Of a stretch of DNA of 34,963 bases, positions 15,336 to 23,441 are shown piece after piece (position 1 is the first letter of the stretch; each line of letters opens with the position of its first letter). This DNA comes from Sulfuricurvum sp. (lineage in GTDB: Bacteria > Campylobacterota > Campylobacteria > Campylobacterales > Sulfurimonadaceae), in the NCBI GenBank assembly GCA_003245815.1, contig QKCD01000004.1, forward strand, positions 1-34,963, read 5' to 3'. Position numbers and translations under genes: made by a program. The notes under the pieces were generated by a model. That model searched no databases, had not been told where the DNA came from, and worked only from the letters and a program-made list of their open reading frames with translations.

Positions 15336-16211
15336 TCAGAAATGCCCCATCAGGCGTTTGAAAAGGCCGCTGAGGCCGCTCTCTGCCGATTTGATAAGCA
15401 CGTTACGTTCCACCTTCCGGGCCAGCGTGCGGGCGATCTCTTCGAGGTCGCGGCTCGCCTGACAGGAGGGAAACTCCTCGACGACGAGTGCGCGCTGCTT
15501 GACGGCAATCGCCACCTTCGGGTCCTGATGGATCCGCCCCAGCAGCTCCAGCTTCAGCTGGGCGCCGATGTTGGCGTGGGCGACCTTGCGGATCTTCTCG
15601 AAGACCGCATCGGCCTCCTTCGCGCTGCGCACCTGGTTCATGATCATGCAGATGTCGTCGCGCGTGCGCGCCGTCACCTTGATCGTCGCATAGGCGTCGG
15701 TGATGGCCGCCGGGTCGGGCACGGTGACGACGATGACGTCATCCGCGGCGTTGAGGAAGAGCTGGATGTGATCCCCAATCCCCGCTCCCGTGTCGATGAT
15801 CATGATGTCCAGGTCGTCCAGGACATGGGCTTCCCGCATGAAGCGCTCGAAGAGCGACGTATCCGAGTATTTCAGGATCTCTTCGCCGCTCTCGCCGGGG
15901 ATCAGCGTCAGCCGCGGGTTGATCGGGATGACGATATCCCCGACCCCCGCTTCCCCTTTCAGGACATGCAGGATGTTCTTCTTGATCTTGACGTTGAACA
16001 TGACGTCCAGATTCGCCAGCCCGATGTCCGCATCGAAGATGCCGACCTTCAGGCCGCTGCCCGAGAGCAGCATGGCGAGGTTGGAACTGATCGTGCTCTT
16101 GCCGACGCCCCCCTTGCCGCTCGTGATGGCGACGAAACGGGTCTTCTTCCCGGTGCGGTTCTCGTTCTCCGCCACCAGCTTCTGCAGCTTCGATGCCTGA
16201 TGCCCGATCAT
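15336..16211 (-). CDS. flhG: Flagellar number regulator FlhG (MinD-like ATPase)
   Basis: A ParA/MinD-family ATPase that limits flagellar number, mainly by stimulating the GTPase of FlhF. The 291-residue protein has the deviant Walker A motif GKGGVGKST (residues 32-40), the switch region DADIGLANLDVMF and DTGAGIGD. The N-terminus HQASKLQKLV matches the DQAxxLR-type FlhF-activating segment. In Campylobacter FlhG also influences division-site placement. It overlaps flhF by 4 bases; a 62-base gap separates it from the membrane protein. Confidence 0.94.
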   Translation of the reverse strand: MIGHQASKLQKLVAENENRTGKKTRFVAITSGKGGVGKSTISSNLAMLLSGSGLKVGIFDADIGLANLDVMFNVKIKKNILHVLKGEAGVGDIVIPINPRLTLIPGESGEEILKYSDTSLFERFMREAHVLDDLDIMIIDTGAGIGDHIQLFLNAADDVIVVTVPDPAAITDAYATIKVTARTRDDICMIMNQVRSAKEADAVFEKIRKVAHANIGAQLKLELLGRIHQDPKVAIAVKQRALVVEEFPSCQASRDLEEIARTLARKVERNVLIKSAESGLSGLFKRLMGHF

Positions 16212-17497
16212 ACGCGGCTCCGGTCAAAACCGTTGAGCAGGCAGTCGATCAGGAACTCGCTGCTGGCGACGACGAGGTCCTCGGGCACCTCCTGCCCCAC
16301 CGAAAAGTAGCTGATCGGCGTGTTCGTCTCGTAGGCGAGGGAGAAGATGTTCCCGAACCCCCGGGTCTCGTCGAGCTTCGTGAACATCACCGTATCGACC
16401 CCCAGGGGCGAAAAGCTCTCGTAGGTCTCCTTGAGGTCCTCGTACTTGATCGAGCTGGGGACCACCAGGACGACGTCGATGCTCAGCTCCCGGTCCGCCT
16501 CGAGGCAGGCCTGGATCTTCCTGATCTTCTCCCGGTCGTAGGGCGACGAGCCCATCGTGTCGATCAGGATGTAATCGCAGTAGTGCAGGCTCTCGAGCGC
16601 GCTCGTGAACTCCGGGGGGTCGACGACCGTTTCGATCCCGAGCTTCATCATCCGGGCGTACTGCATCAGCTGCTCGACCGCCCCGATCCGGTAGGTGTCG
16701 AGCACGATCAGCCCCACCTTGTAGCGCTTCTCCAGCAGGTAGGAGTAGCGGGCGGCCAGCTTGGCGATGGAGGTCGTCTTCCCCACCCCCGTCGGCCCGA
16801 CGAGCATGATCGCCTTCTTCGCCCCCGTCGCCAGCGGGCGTTCCATCCGCACCGGTATCATCTTGCGCAGCAGGGTCTGGAAATAGCGTTTGACCGATTC
16901 GGAGCTTTCACGCATCTTCACCGGCATATGCTCCAGGGTCAGCTCCATGATCGCATCGAGATGCTCGCGCTTCATGCCGCTCTGCAGCGAGAGACGGTAG
17001 ATCTCGGCGAACTCCGGCGGAATCGCCTTCTGCAGCTCCGGGGCGCGCTCCTGCCAGAACATATTCTGGATCAGTTTCACCTTGTCGCCGAGTTTGCTGA
17101 TCTCCTTCTTGATCTGGCGAAGCTCCTCGGTATCGGCACCCTGCCCGGCTTCGGCGGGGCGGTCGTCGGTCACCTCGGCGATCTTCGAGATCTGCTTGGC
17201 GGCCTCGGAGATGTTGAAGAGCACGTCGTTGCTCTTCTGGGCCAGGGGCTGCTGCTCGCTCAGCGGCGGCTGTTTCCGGGCGGAGGCACTCCCCGACCGG
17301 CCGTAGGGGTCAGAACGTTTCGCCGGCGCCGGAACCGTATCGTCGACGCCCACGATGATCTCGTAGAGCGGTTCCGAGCCCAGCGCCTTCTTGCGGATCT
17401 GTTTCGTCTCGATCAGCATCGCCTCTTCACCGACTTCGCGCTGCGCCTTTTTGAGGGCCTCCGCGGGCGTCGCACCGGTAAAGGTCAAAATCTTCAT
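16208..17497 (-). CDS. flhF: Flagellar placement GTPase FlhF (SRP family)
   Basis: An SRP-type GTPase at the cell pole that positions flagella and, in Campylobacter, is needed for flagellar gene expression. The 429-residue protein has a variable N-terminal B domain (1-150, Pro/Gln-rich around 55-90), the N domain, then the G domain: P-loop GPTGVGKTT (234-242), DTYRIGAVEQL, DTMGSSPYD (G3) and FTKLDETRGFG. It overlaps folK and flhG by 4 bases each. Confidence 0.96.
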   Translation of the reverse strand: MKILTFTGATPAEALKKAQREVGEEAMLIETKQIRKKALGSEPLYEIIVGVDDTVPAPAKRSDPYGRSGSASARKQPPLSEQQPLAQKSNDVLFNISEAAKQISKIAEVTDDRPAEAGQGADTEELRQIKKEISKLGDKVKLIQNMFWQERAPELQKAIPPEFAEIYRLSLQSGMKREHLDAIMELTLEHMPVKMRESSESVKRYFQTLLRKMIPVRMERPLATGAKKAIMLVGPTGVGKTTSIAKLAARYSYLLEKRYKVGLIVLDTYRIGAVEQLMQYARMMKLGIETVVDPPEFTSALESLHYCDYILIDTMGSSPYDREKIRKIQACLEADRELSIDVVLVVPSSIKYEDLKETYESFSPLGVDTVMFTKLDETRGFGNIFSLAYETNTPISYFSVGQEVPEDLVVASSEFLIDCLLNGFDRSRV

Positions 17498-17985
17498 CTG
17501 TGAGCTCCCATCCAGGCAAGCGGAATGACCACGCTCGACCGTTCGTTCCAGTGCGGGTGCGGCACCTGCAGATCCGCTCTGTTGATGCGGCGTCCATCAA
17601 AAAAGAGGATATCCAGGTCCAGGGTCCGCGGCGCGTTGGGGAACGGGCGTTTACGCCCGAACCTTTGTTCCAGATGCAGCAGGTAGCGCAGAAAGGGGCG
17701 CGGCTGCATCGACGTGGAGAGTTCCAGTACCGAGTTGTAGAAGTCCGCCTGCTCCAGGAACCCGAAGGGCGGATTCTTCAGGATCGGGCCGCTCTGCAGC
17801 AGCGCGACCCGGCGGTCCCGTTCGAGCGCCACGGCGAGCCGGTGGAACCGGCGCCGGACGTCGCCGACGTTGCCGCCGATCCCGACGACCGTGCGGTAAC
17901 GGTGGTGCCGCGCCGCGTGCCGCCTTGCGGGAAAGCGGCGGTCGCGGTAGAGCGTCAGGCCCGGTGCAAGCGGACGCTTCAGCAC
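17494..17985 (-). CDS. folK: HPPK, folate pathway pyrophosphokinase
   Basis: Transfers pyrophosphate from ATP to 6-hydroxymethyl-dihydropterin in folate synthesis. The 163-residue protein has the motifs GIGGNVGD, NPPFG, DFYNSVLEL and the signature RFGRKRPFPNAPRTLDLDIL, followed by PHPHWNERSSVVIPL. It starts with GTG 4 bases after aroQ and overlaps flhF by 4 bases. An extended N-terminus of about 30 basic residues precedes the core, as in other Campylobacterota homologues where folK and flhF are adjacent. Confidence 0.94.
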   Translation of the reverse strand: MLKRPLAPGLTLYRDRRFPARRHAARHHRYRTVVGIGGNVGDVRRRFHRLAVALERDRRVALLQSGPILKNPPFGFLEQADFYNSVLELSTSMQPRPFLRYLLHLEQRFGRKRPFPNAPRTLDLDILFFDGRRINRADLQVPHPHWNERSSVVIPLAWMGAHR

Positions 17986-17989
17986 CCTA

Positions 17990-18463
17990 TCAGGCCTGCT
18001 GCAGTTTCTGCGCCTCTTGGAGTGCCTGCAGCTCTTTGAGGATCTGCAGCATGCCCACCATCGCCAGGTGGTAACCGAAGGGGCCGAAACCTACCAGCGA
18101 CGAGGCACAGACCGGGGCGATCATGCTCTTCTGGCGGAACTCCTCGCGGCGGTAGATGTTGCTGATATGTACTTCGATCGTCGGCAGGGCCACGGCGCTG
18201 ATCGCGTCGCGGATGGCGATGGAGGTGTGCGTGTAGGCCGCCGGGTTGATGATGATACCGTTGGCGTCGCCGTAGCACTCCTGGATCTTGTCGACGATCT
18301 CGCCCTCGAGGTTGCTCTGGAAGAACTCGATCTCTACGCCGCCCTGTCTGGCCACTTCCTGCATCTGCGCATGGATCTGCTCCAGTTTGACCGGTCCGTA
18401 GATCTGCTGTTCGCGGATTCCCAGCATATTGAGGTTCGGGCCTTGGATTACCATAATTTTCAT
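17990..18463 (-). CDS. aroQ: Type II 3-dehydroquinate dehydratase
   Basis: Third step of the shikimate pathway, removing water from 3-dehydroquinate. The 157-residue protein has the type II signature [11 protein letters not shown] with catalytic Tyr22, [23 protein letters not shown], and HISN with catalytic His99, then RREEFR. It forms the head of the aroQ-folK-flhF run. In Helicobacter pylori a peptidase gene sits between aroQ and folK, as I recall; here the gap is only 4 bases. The leader holds a strong hairpin. Confidence 0.96.
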   Translation of the reverse strand: MKIMVIQGPNLNMLGIREQQIYGPVKLEQIHAQMQEVARQGGVEIEFFQSNLEGEIVDKIQECYGDANGIIINPAAYTHTSIAIRDAISAVALPTIEVHISNIYRREEFRQKSMIAPVCASSLVGFGPFGYHLAMVGMLQILKELQALQEAQKLQQA

Positions 18464-18495
18464 TCTGTCGTTTTCCTTATATTGAGTTGGACGGC

Positions 18496-18525
18496 ACGTC
18501 GCGGGAAGGGAGTCTTCCCGGACGT
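18496..18525. promoter_or_regulatory. Hairpin in the aroQ leader
   Basis: ACGTC-G-CGGGAAG pairs with CTTCCCG-GACGT around a five-base loop: 12 base pairs with one bulge. It lies 33 bases upstream of aroQ, inside the 197-base divergent spacer. No T run follows, so it is not an obvious attenuator. It could protect the mRNA or bind a protein. Confidence 0.4.
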
Positions 18526-18644
18526 ACTGCGCCTGTGATTCATCGGCTGTCGCAGCATACGCCGTTGCGCCGGCAACACATTGGGCCGCCTTGGGAAACG
18601 GCCTGCAGCTGCGATTTTTAAGCGTTTATTCTAGCAACATAAAG

Positions 18645-18650
18645 CATAAT
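18645..18650 (+). promoter_or_regulatory. -10 element of the mqnX promoter
   Basis: AAGCATAATCTAC contains CATAAT, with T-rich clusters upstream (GATTTTTAAGCGTTTATT) as in Campylobacterota sigma-70 promoters. Transcription would start near 18657, which makes the TTG at 18661 too early as a start and supports the TTG at 18685. Confidence 0.45.
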
Positions 18651-18684
18651 CTACTTTAAATTGCTTCCCGGGAACCGACAAAAT

Positions 18685-19902
18685 TTGAAAATCATCCGCT
18701 CCGACTACATCCTTACCCCCGATACCCTCCTGGAGGGGCAGGCCGTCGCCTTCGACACGGCGATCCGCGAAATCGCTCCCCTCGATACGCTCAAAAGTCG
18801 CTACCCCGACGCCGAGGTGACCGAACTCCCCGAACGCTCGCTGCTGATGCCGGGCCTGATCAACCCCCACATCCACCTGGAGTTCAGCGGCAACAGGACG
18901 ACCCTGCGCTACGGGGCCTTCCTCCCCTGGCTGCACAGCGTCATCGCCAACCGGGAGGAGCTCATTAACAACTGTTCACTCGAATGCATGAAAGCGGCGA
19001 CGCAGATGATGCTCCGCTCCGGGATCACCACCTTCGGCGCGGTCAGCTCCCACGGGATGGACCTCGAAGCCGCCGCCGAAGCCCCCCAGAACGTCGTCTT
19101 CTTCAACGAGGTCATCGGCTCGCAGGCGGCGATGGCGGACGCCCTCTACGGCGATTTCCTCCAGCGCCTTAGCGCTTCCGAAGCGGTAACGCGGCCGGGC
19201 TTCATCCCGGCGATCGCCGTCCACTCCCCCTATTCGGTCCACCCCGCGCTGATCCGGCGGGCCGTCGCCCTGGCGGCGGAGCGGGGACTGCCGCTGAGCG
19301 CCCACTTTATGGAGAGCCCCGAAGAGCGCCAGTGGCTCGACGCCAACGCCGGGGAGTTCAAGCCCTTCTTCAACGACTTCCTCAAGCAGACGTCAGCCGT
19401 CAACACCGCCGGCGAGTTCCTGGCCCTCTTCGACGGCCACCCGACCCTGATGACCCACGTCGTCCACGCCAACGACGGCGAACTGCGGCATCTGGCGCAG
19501 GGGGGGCACACGGTGATCCACTGCCCCATCTCCAACCGCCTGCTGGGCAACGGGGCGATCGACCTCGACGCCCTGGAGCGCCACGGCATCAACTGGGTCT
19601 GCGGCACCGACGGGCTCAGTTCCAACTACCGCCTCGACCTCTTCGAGGAGATGAAGATCGCCCTTTTCATGCACTCGGAGACCCCGCTGCTTCCCCTCGC
19701 CCGCAGCCTGATCGAGAGCGTCACCCGCCGCGCCGCGTCGGCCCTTGGGCTCAACAAGGGGAGCATCGAGGCAGGCAAAGACGCTGACATGATCGTCCTG
19801 CAGCTCGACCACGAGCCCGACGAGCAGCTGCCGCTGCACCTGCTGCTGCACGGCTACCCCGTCGACGCCGTCTACATCGGCGGCGCGTTGGTAAACGGCT
19901 GA
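18685..19902 (+). CDS. mqnX: Aminodeoxyfutalosine deaminase (menaquinone synthesis)
   Basis: An amidohydrolase-family deaminase of the futalosine route to menaquinone, the route used by Campylobacterota. The metal ligands NPHIHLEF (HxH), SAHFMESPEE, HVVHANDGEL and CGTDGLSSN are all present, and CPISNRLLGNG is typical of this subfamily. I chose TTG 18685 (LKIIRSDYILTP) over TTG 18661 because homologues start near this point and the promoter fits. The protein is then 405 residues. It shares a strand with sppA, 45 bases downstream. Exact substrate is inferred from family and pathway, and a related ATZ/TRZ-type hydrolase is the alternative. Confidence 0.82.
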   Translation: MKIIRSDYILTPDTLLEGQAVAFDTAIREIAPLDTLKSRYPDAEVTELPERSLLMPGLINPHIHLEFSGNRTTLRYGAFLPWLHSVIANREELINNCSLECMKAATQMMLRSGITTFGAVSSHGMDLEAAAEAPQNVVFFNEVIGSQAAMADALYGDFLQRLSASEAVTRPGFIPAIAVHSPYSVHPALIRRAVALAAERGLPLSAHFMESPEERQWLDANAGEFKPFFNDFLKQTSAVNTAGEFLALFDGHPTLMTHVVHANDGELRHLAQGGHTVIHCPISNRLLGNGAIDLDALERHGINWVCGTDGLSSNYRLDLFEEMKIALFMHSETPLLPLARSLIESVTRRAASALGLNKGSIEAGKDADMIVLQLDHEPDEQLPLHLLLHGYPVDAVYIGGALVNG

Positions 19903-19947
19903 TCCGTTACAATAGCGTCATAAAACCCCGCGAAGGAAGGAAATGGC

Positions 19948-20838
19948 ATGACTGAGAACACACGTTTCGAGGAGGGGATGCGGCGGCTCTTCTGGCCCAT
20001 CACGGCGCCCCTGAAGTTTATCCAGGAACACTTCAAGGCCGTACTGCTGGTGGTAGTACTGCTCTTCATCTTCCTCCCCGTCGGAGAGGACGAAATGACG
20101 CGCAACAACCTGCAGCATATCCTTTTCAAAGGGCCGATCGTCGATACGACCGAAACCGTCACGCAGCTCAACGAAGCGGCGGAAAACGAGAATGTCAAGG
20201 GGGTCCTGCTGGAGATCGACTCTCCCGGCGGCGCCGTCGCCCCCTCGATCGAGGTGGCCTATGCCGTCAAGCGCCTTCGGGAGAAGAAGCCGGTAGTCGT
20301 CTATGCCAGCGGCGTCATGGCGAGCGGCGGCTACTACGCCGCGATCTGGGGGAACCAGATCATTGCCAACCCCGGCTCCATCGTCGGTTCCATCGGGGTC
20401 ATTATGCAAGGAGCCGACTTCAGCGGCATCATGGACAAGATCGGGATCAAAAGCCAGGTCGTCGCCGCCGGCCGCTACAAACAGATCGGCACCCCGGAGC
20501 GGGAGTGGACCCCCGAAGAGCGCAAAGAGCTGACCAAGGTGATCCAGGGCACCTACGATCTCTTCGTCGGGGACGTGGCGCAGGCACGGGGCCTCGACCC
20601 GCGCAAGCACGCCCTCTACGCCGATGCCCACATCTTCACCGCGGAGCAGGCGAAGCAGGTAGGGCTGGTCGACTCCATCGGGGTCATGCACGACGCCAAA
20701 ACGGCGATCATCTCCCTCAGCGGCGTCGAACAGCCGGTCTGGAACGAGCCGGACTTCTTCGAAGAGTTTTTCCATACCCTCGCGGGCGAAGGCGCGCTAC
20801 TGCTGCACACCTACTTTCCGGCCATCACCCTAAAATAG
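19948..20838 (+). CDS. sppA: Signal peptide peptidase SppA
   Basis: Inner-membrane serine protease that degrades cleaved signal peptides. The 296-residue protein has one N-terminal membrane segment (about residues 30-44) and a single ClpP-like domain, so it is the short form of SppA. Catalytic Ser126 is in GVMASGGYY and catalytic Lys178 in AGRYKQIGTP. ATG 19948 has GAAGGAAGG upstream; a possible -10 (TACAAT) lies in the 45-base gap after mqnX. The last 14 bases overlap the 3' end of ald on the other strand. Confidence 0.95.
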   Translation: MTENTRFEEGMRRLFWPITAPLKFIQEHFKAVLLVVVLLFIFLPVGEDEMTRNNLQHILFKGPIVDTTETVTQLNEAAENENVKGVLLEIDSPGGAVAPSIEVAYAVKRLREKKPVVVYASGVMASGGYYAAIWGNQIIANPGSIVGSIGVIMQGADFSGIMDKIGIKSQVVAAGRYKQIGTPEREWTPEERKELTKVIQGTYDLFVGDVAQARGLDPRKHALYADAHIFTAEQAKQVGLVDSIGVMHDAKTAIISLSGVEQPVWNEPDFFEEFFHTLAGEGALLLHTYFPAITLK

Positions 20839-21934
20839 TCTCCAGGGGCGTATACGCCGCCCCCACCCCCTCGGCCACCGCCTCCTTGACGATCGCACCC
20901 CGACAGACGTTCAGTCCCTCCCGCAGAGCGGGGTTCTGCTTTGCCGCCGCAATACCGCTGCGGGCGATCTCCAGGACATAGGGGGCCGTCGCGTTGGTCA
21001 GGGCGACAGTCGAGGTGCGGGGATAGGCGCCGGGCATATTGGCGACGCAGTAGTGGATCACCCCCTCCTCGACGTAGGTGGGTTCGCTGTGGGTCGTCGG
21101 ACGGGAGCTCTCCGCCGTACCGCCCTGGTCGATCGCGATATCGACGAAGACGCTGCCGGGTTTCATCGTTTTAAGCATCCCCCGGGTGATCAGCTTCGGC
21201 GCCTTCGCCCCGCCGTGGATCAGGACGCTGCTGACGACGATGTCCGACTGTCGCAGCTGTTCCTGCAGCGCTTCGGGAGAGAAGAGCGCCGTTTTGACGC
21301 CCTCCAGGGTATCCTCGATAAAGAGCAGCTTCGGGGTCGTCCGGTTCAGCACGGTGACGTCCGCCCCCATCCCCGCTGCACATTTGGCGGCATGGTACCC
21401 GGCGCTGCCGGCGCCGATAACCAGCACCTTTGCCGGCAGCACGCCCGCCGCGCCGCCGACGAGGATTCCCTCGCCCCCCTGGTAGCGGTTGAGATGATGG
21501 GCCCCTACGAGGGCGGCCATCTTCCCCGCGATCTCGCTCATCGGCTTCAGCAGCGGCAGTTCCCCGTCGACACTCACCGTTTCGTAGGCAAAGACCGTCA
21601 CCTTCTGGCGCATCAGTACCTCGGCCAGCGCCTTGAGAGGCGCGAGGTGGATGTAGCAGAAGAGGATATGCGAGGTATTCAGCAGGGGGTATTCCGGGGG
21701 CTGAGGCTCCTTCACCTTGACGATCAGCGTCGCAGCTCCGTAAAGCGCCTCCGGCGTCGGCTGCATCCGCGCTCCCGCCGTTTCGTACGCCGCATCGGAG
21801 AAACCGCTCCCCTCCCCGGCAGCCTGCTCGACATGGACCTCAAAGCCCGCAGCGACCCAGCTGGCGACGTTCTCCGGGGTCGCGCCGACGCGAAACTCGT
21901 CGCTCTTGATCTCCCTGGGTACCCCGATAATCAT
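20825..21934 (-). CDS. ald: Alanine dehydrogenase
   Basis: Converts L-alanine to pyruvate and ammonia with NAD. The 369-residue protein has the N-terminal signature GVPREIK with Arg15, the substrate residues Lys75 (VKVKEP), Tyr94 and His96 (CYIHLAPL), the nucleotide-binding GAGSAGYHAA and the DIAIDQGG segment. It is close to full family length. The ATG has TAGGAG upstream and lies 8 bases after a small unknown gene, suggesting an operon. The 3' end overlaps sppA by 14 bases in opposite orientation. Confidence 0.96.
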   Translation of the reverse strand: MIIGVPREIKSDEFRVGATPENVASWVAAGFEVHVEQAAGEGSGFSDAAYETAGARMQPTPEALYGAATLIVKVKEPQPPEYPLLNTSHILFCYIHLAPLKALAEVLMRQKVTVFAYETVSVDGELPLLKPMSEIAGKMAALVGAHHLNRYQGGEGILVGGAAGVLPAKVLVIGAGSAGYHAAKCAAGMGADVTVLNRTTPKLLFIEDTLEGVKTALFSPEALQEQLRQSDIVVSSVLIHGGAKAPKLITRGMLKTMKPGSVFVDIAIDQGGTAESSRPTTHSEPTYVEEGVIHYCVANMPGAYPRTSTVALTNATAPYVLEIARSGIAAAKQNPALREGLNVCRGAIVKEAVAEGVGAAYTPLETILG

Positions 21935-21942
21935 CCCGGCTC

Positions 21943-22203
21943 CTAAAGTTTCAGCTCGTAGGCGGATTCATCGGGGATGATGCAGTAGAGTTCGTAGATG
22001 AGGTAGTTCTTGTTGTCCTTGACCACCACTTCCATCCCTAGATCCAGCGCCTTTTTCCGGATTGCCCTAAGGGATGCGTCGTTGTCGTCGGGCATCGTGA
22101 TCTTGACCAGCAGGTCGCCCTTGTAACCGCTGTAGGTCTGGATGTTCAGAATGTCGAAATCGAGGGCGTAGCGGATAATCTCTTTACGGACGGGCTGCAG
22201 CAT
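21943..22203 (-). CDS. Small unknown protein upstream of ald
   Basis: An 86-residue protein beginning MLQPVRKEIIRYALDFDILN. It is soluble, with a predicted mixed alpha/beta pattern ending in ESAYELKL. I do not recognise a family. An ATG at 22239 would lengthen it, but AAGGAGG lies 4 bases before the ATG at 22203 and only 1 base before the one at 22206, so 22203 is the likely start. It precedes ald by 8 bases on the same strand. A role linked to alanine metabolism is only a guess from position. Confidence 0.75.
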   Translation of the reverse strand: MLQPVRKEIIRYALDFDILNIQTYSGYKGDLLVKITMPDDNDASLRAIRKKALDLGMEVVVKDNKNYLIYELYCIIPDESAYELKL

Positions 22204-22263
22204 CATGCCTCCTTGGCATCGGGATGTTTGATGCTGCATTATAACCTATTACAGCAGAGTCGG

Positions 22264-22545
22264 TTAAAAACCGTCGGCAAGATGCGGGTCGCCAAGGTTG
22301 ATTTCATTCACGACGCGCCGCTGCGTCGCCGCGCTGGCGATCTCGTAGGCCAGCCTCTTCTGCCGCAGGGTCGCGACCGTTCCTTCCAGAAGCACGGAGT
22401 CATCACGCTGCGTAACGTCAATGCCGCAGCTCGAGAGCGGCATGCTGTTCCAGAGCTGCCGCTCGATCTGACGCAGCTCCGTACTTTGTTCTTCGGCCTG
22501 CAGTGCCATACAGCCGAACAGTATCATCAATCCTACACGTCTCAT
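22264..22545 (-). CDS. Small secreted BON-domain-like protein
   Basis: A 93-residue protein with an N-terminal signal peptide (MRRVGLMILFGCMALQA). The remainder, about residues 25-88, matches the BON pattern: an amphipathic helix (STELRQIERQLWNSM), then a strand-loop-strand with DDSVLLEGTVATLRQKRLAYEIA and VVNEINLGDP. BON domains bind membranes or small ligands in the periplasm, as in OsmY. Only one copy is present, and the match is by eye. GAGGAG precedes the ATG. It is divergent from the OmpA-like gene. Confidence 0.65.
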   Translation of the reverse strand: MRRVGLMILFGCMALQAEEQSTELRQIERQLWNSMPLSSCGIDVTQRDDSVLLEGTVATLRQKRLAYEIASAATQRRVVNEINLGDPHLADGF

Positions 22546-22680
22546 GGGGACTCCTCACTCCGGTTTGTTGCAGGCCCATTATGCGAAAAGAAGTGGAAGG
22601 AGAGATTAAAATTGTATATTTCCGCAATCTGTCAGAGAAGTTTAAATCTTCCCCATATTGCCACAGTAGTGCACGGGGCA

Positions 22681-22702
22681 TAATCTTATTTGGGTAAGAT
22701 TA
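22681..22702. promoter_or_regulatory. Palindrome over the start region of the OmpA-like gene promoter
   Basis: TAATCTTA-N6-TAAGATTA is a perfect 8-base inverted repeat, N6 being TTTGGG. Its left arm overlaps a plus-strand -10 candidate, CATAAT at 22679-22684. The site would cover the -10 and start point, which is the usual position for a repressor. The regulator is unknown, and it could also form an RNA stem in a transcript starting upstream. Confidence 0.5.
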
Positions 22703-22735
22703 CCTATCGCTATTAGTTTATGGAGGAATCACGTT

Positions 22736-23440
22736 ATGAAAAGCAAAACCATTATCGCACTGACCGCGTCGGCCCTGCTCATGGCCGGGTGTACCAACAC
22801 TCAGCAGCCCCAGCCCGGCGGCGGGGAAGCCTACGATAATACGAAGAAGGGGGCCCTGATCGGTGCCGCCGTCGGCGCCCTTGGCGGCATCCTGATCGGC
22901 AAGAACAAAGGCAAAGGTGCCCTCATCGGCGCCGCTGTCGGCGCGGCTGCCGGCGCGGGGATCGGCTACAGCATGGACAAGCAGGCCCAGGAGCTGGCCA
23001 GCTCCCTCGATACCGTTGTCAGCGACAGCGATATCAGCCCCAGTGATGTCATCGTCACCAAGGAGACAAACCGCGTCAAGGTGACCTTCAAAAGCGCCAT
23101 GATGTTCCAGACCGCCTCAGACGCCCCGACCGCAACGGCCAACGCCAAGGTCGCCAAGATGGCCCAGGTCATCAGCAAGTACCCCTCCGTCGTCCAGATT
23201 GCCGGCCATACCGACAACCGCGGCTCCTATGACTACAACCTGGATCTCTCCAACCGTCGCGCCACAAGCGTCGCCCAGAGCATGGTGAACCAGGGGATGA
23301 AAAACCAGATCTACGTCCGTGGCTGCTCCTTCGACAAACCCCTGCTCCCCAACACGACCGTCGACAACATGGCGCAGAACCGCCGCGTCGAGATCTTCCT
23401 CTACCAGAAACCCGAAGACGTCATCGACCCCTGCCTCTAG
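22736..23440 (+). CDS. OmpA-family outer membrane lipoprotein
   Basis: A 234-residue envelope protein. The signal peptide ends in the lipobox LMAGC (Cys19). Residues 36-76 are two glycine-zipper segments (KGALIGAAVGALGGILIG repeated in related form), which often insert in or span membranes. Residues 110-225 form the OmpA C-terminal peptidoglycan-binding domain with AGHTDNRGSYDYNLDLSNRR and NRRVEIFLY. This is the YiaD-like arrangement, tethering the outer membrane to the cell wall. The ATG has GGAGGA upstream, and a palindrome lies at the promoter. The 3' end faces xseA with no spacer. Confidence 0.93.
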   Translation: MKSKTIIALTASALLMAGCTNTQQPQPGGGEAYDNTKKGALIGAAVGALGGILIGKNKGKGALIGAAVGAAAGAGIGYSMDKQAQELASSLDTVVSDSDISPSDVIVTKETNRVKVTFKSAMMFQTASDAPTATANAKVAKMAQVISKYPSVVQIAGHTDNRGSYDYNLDLSNRRATSVAQSMVNQGMKNQIYVRGCSFDKPLLPNTTVDNMAQNRRVEIFLYQKPEDVIDPCL

Positions 23441-23441
23441 A

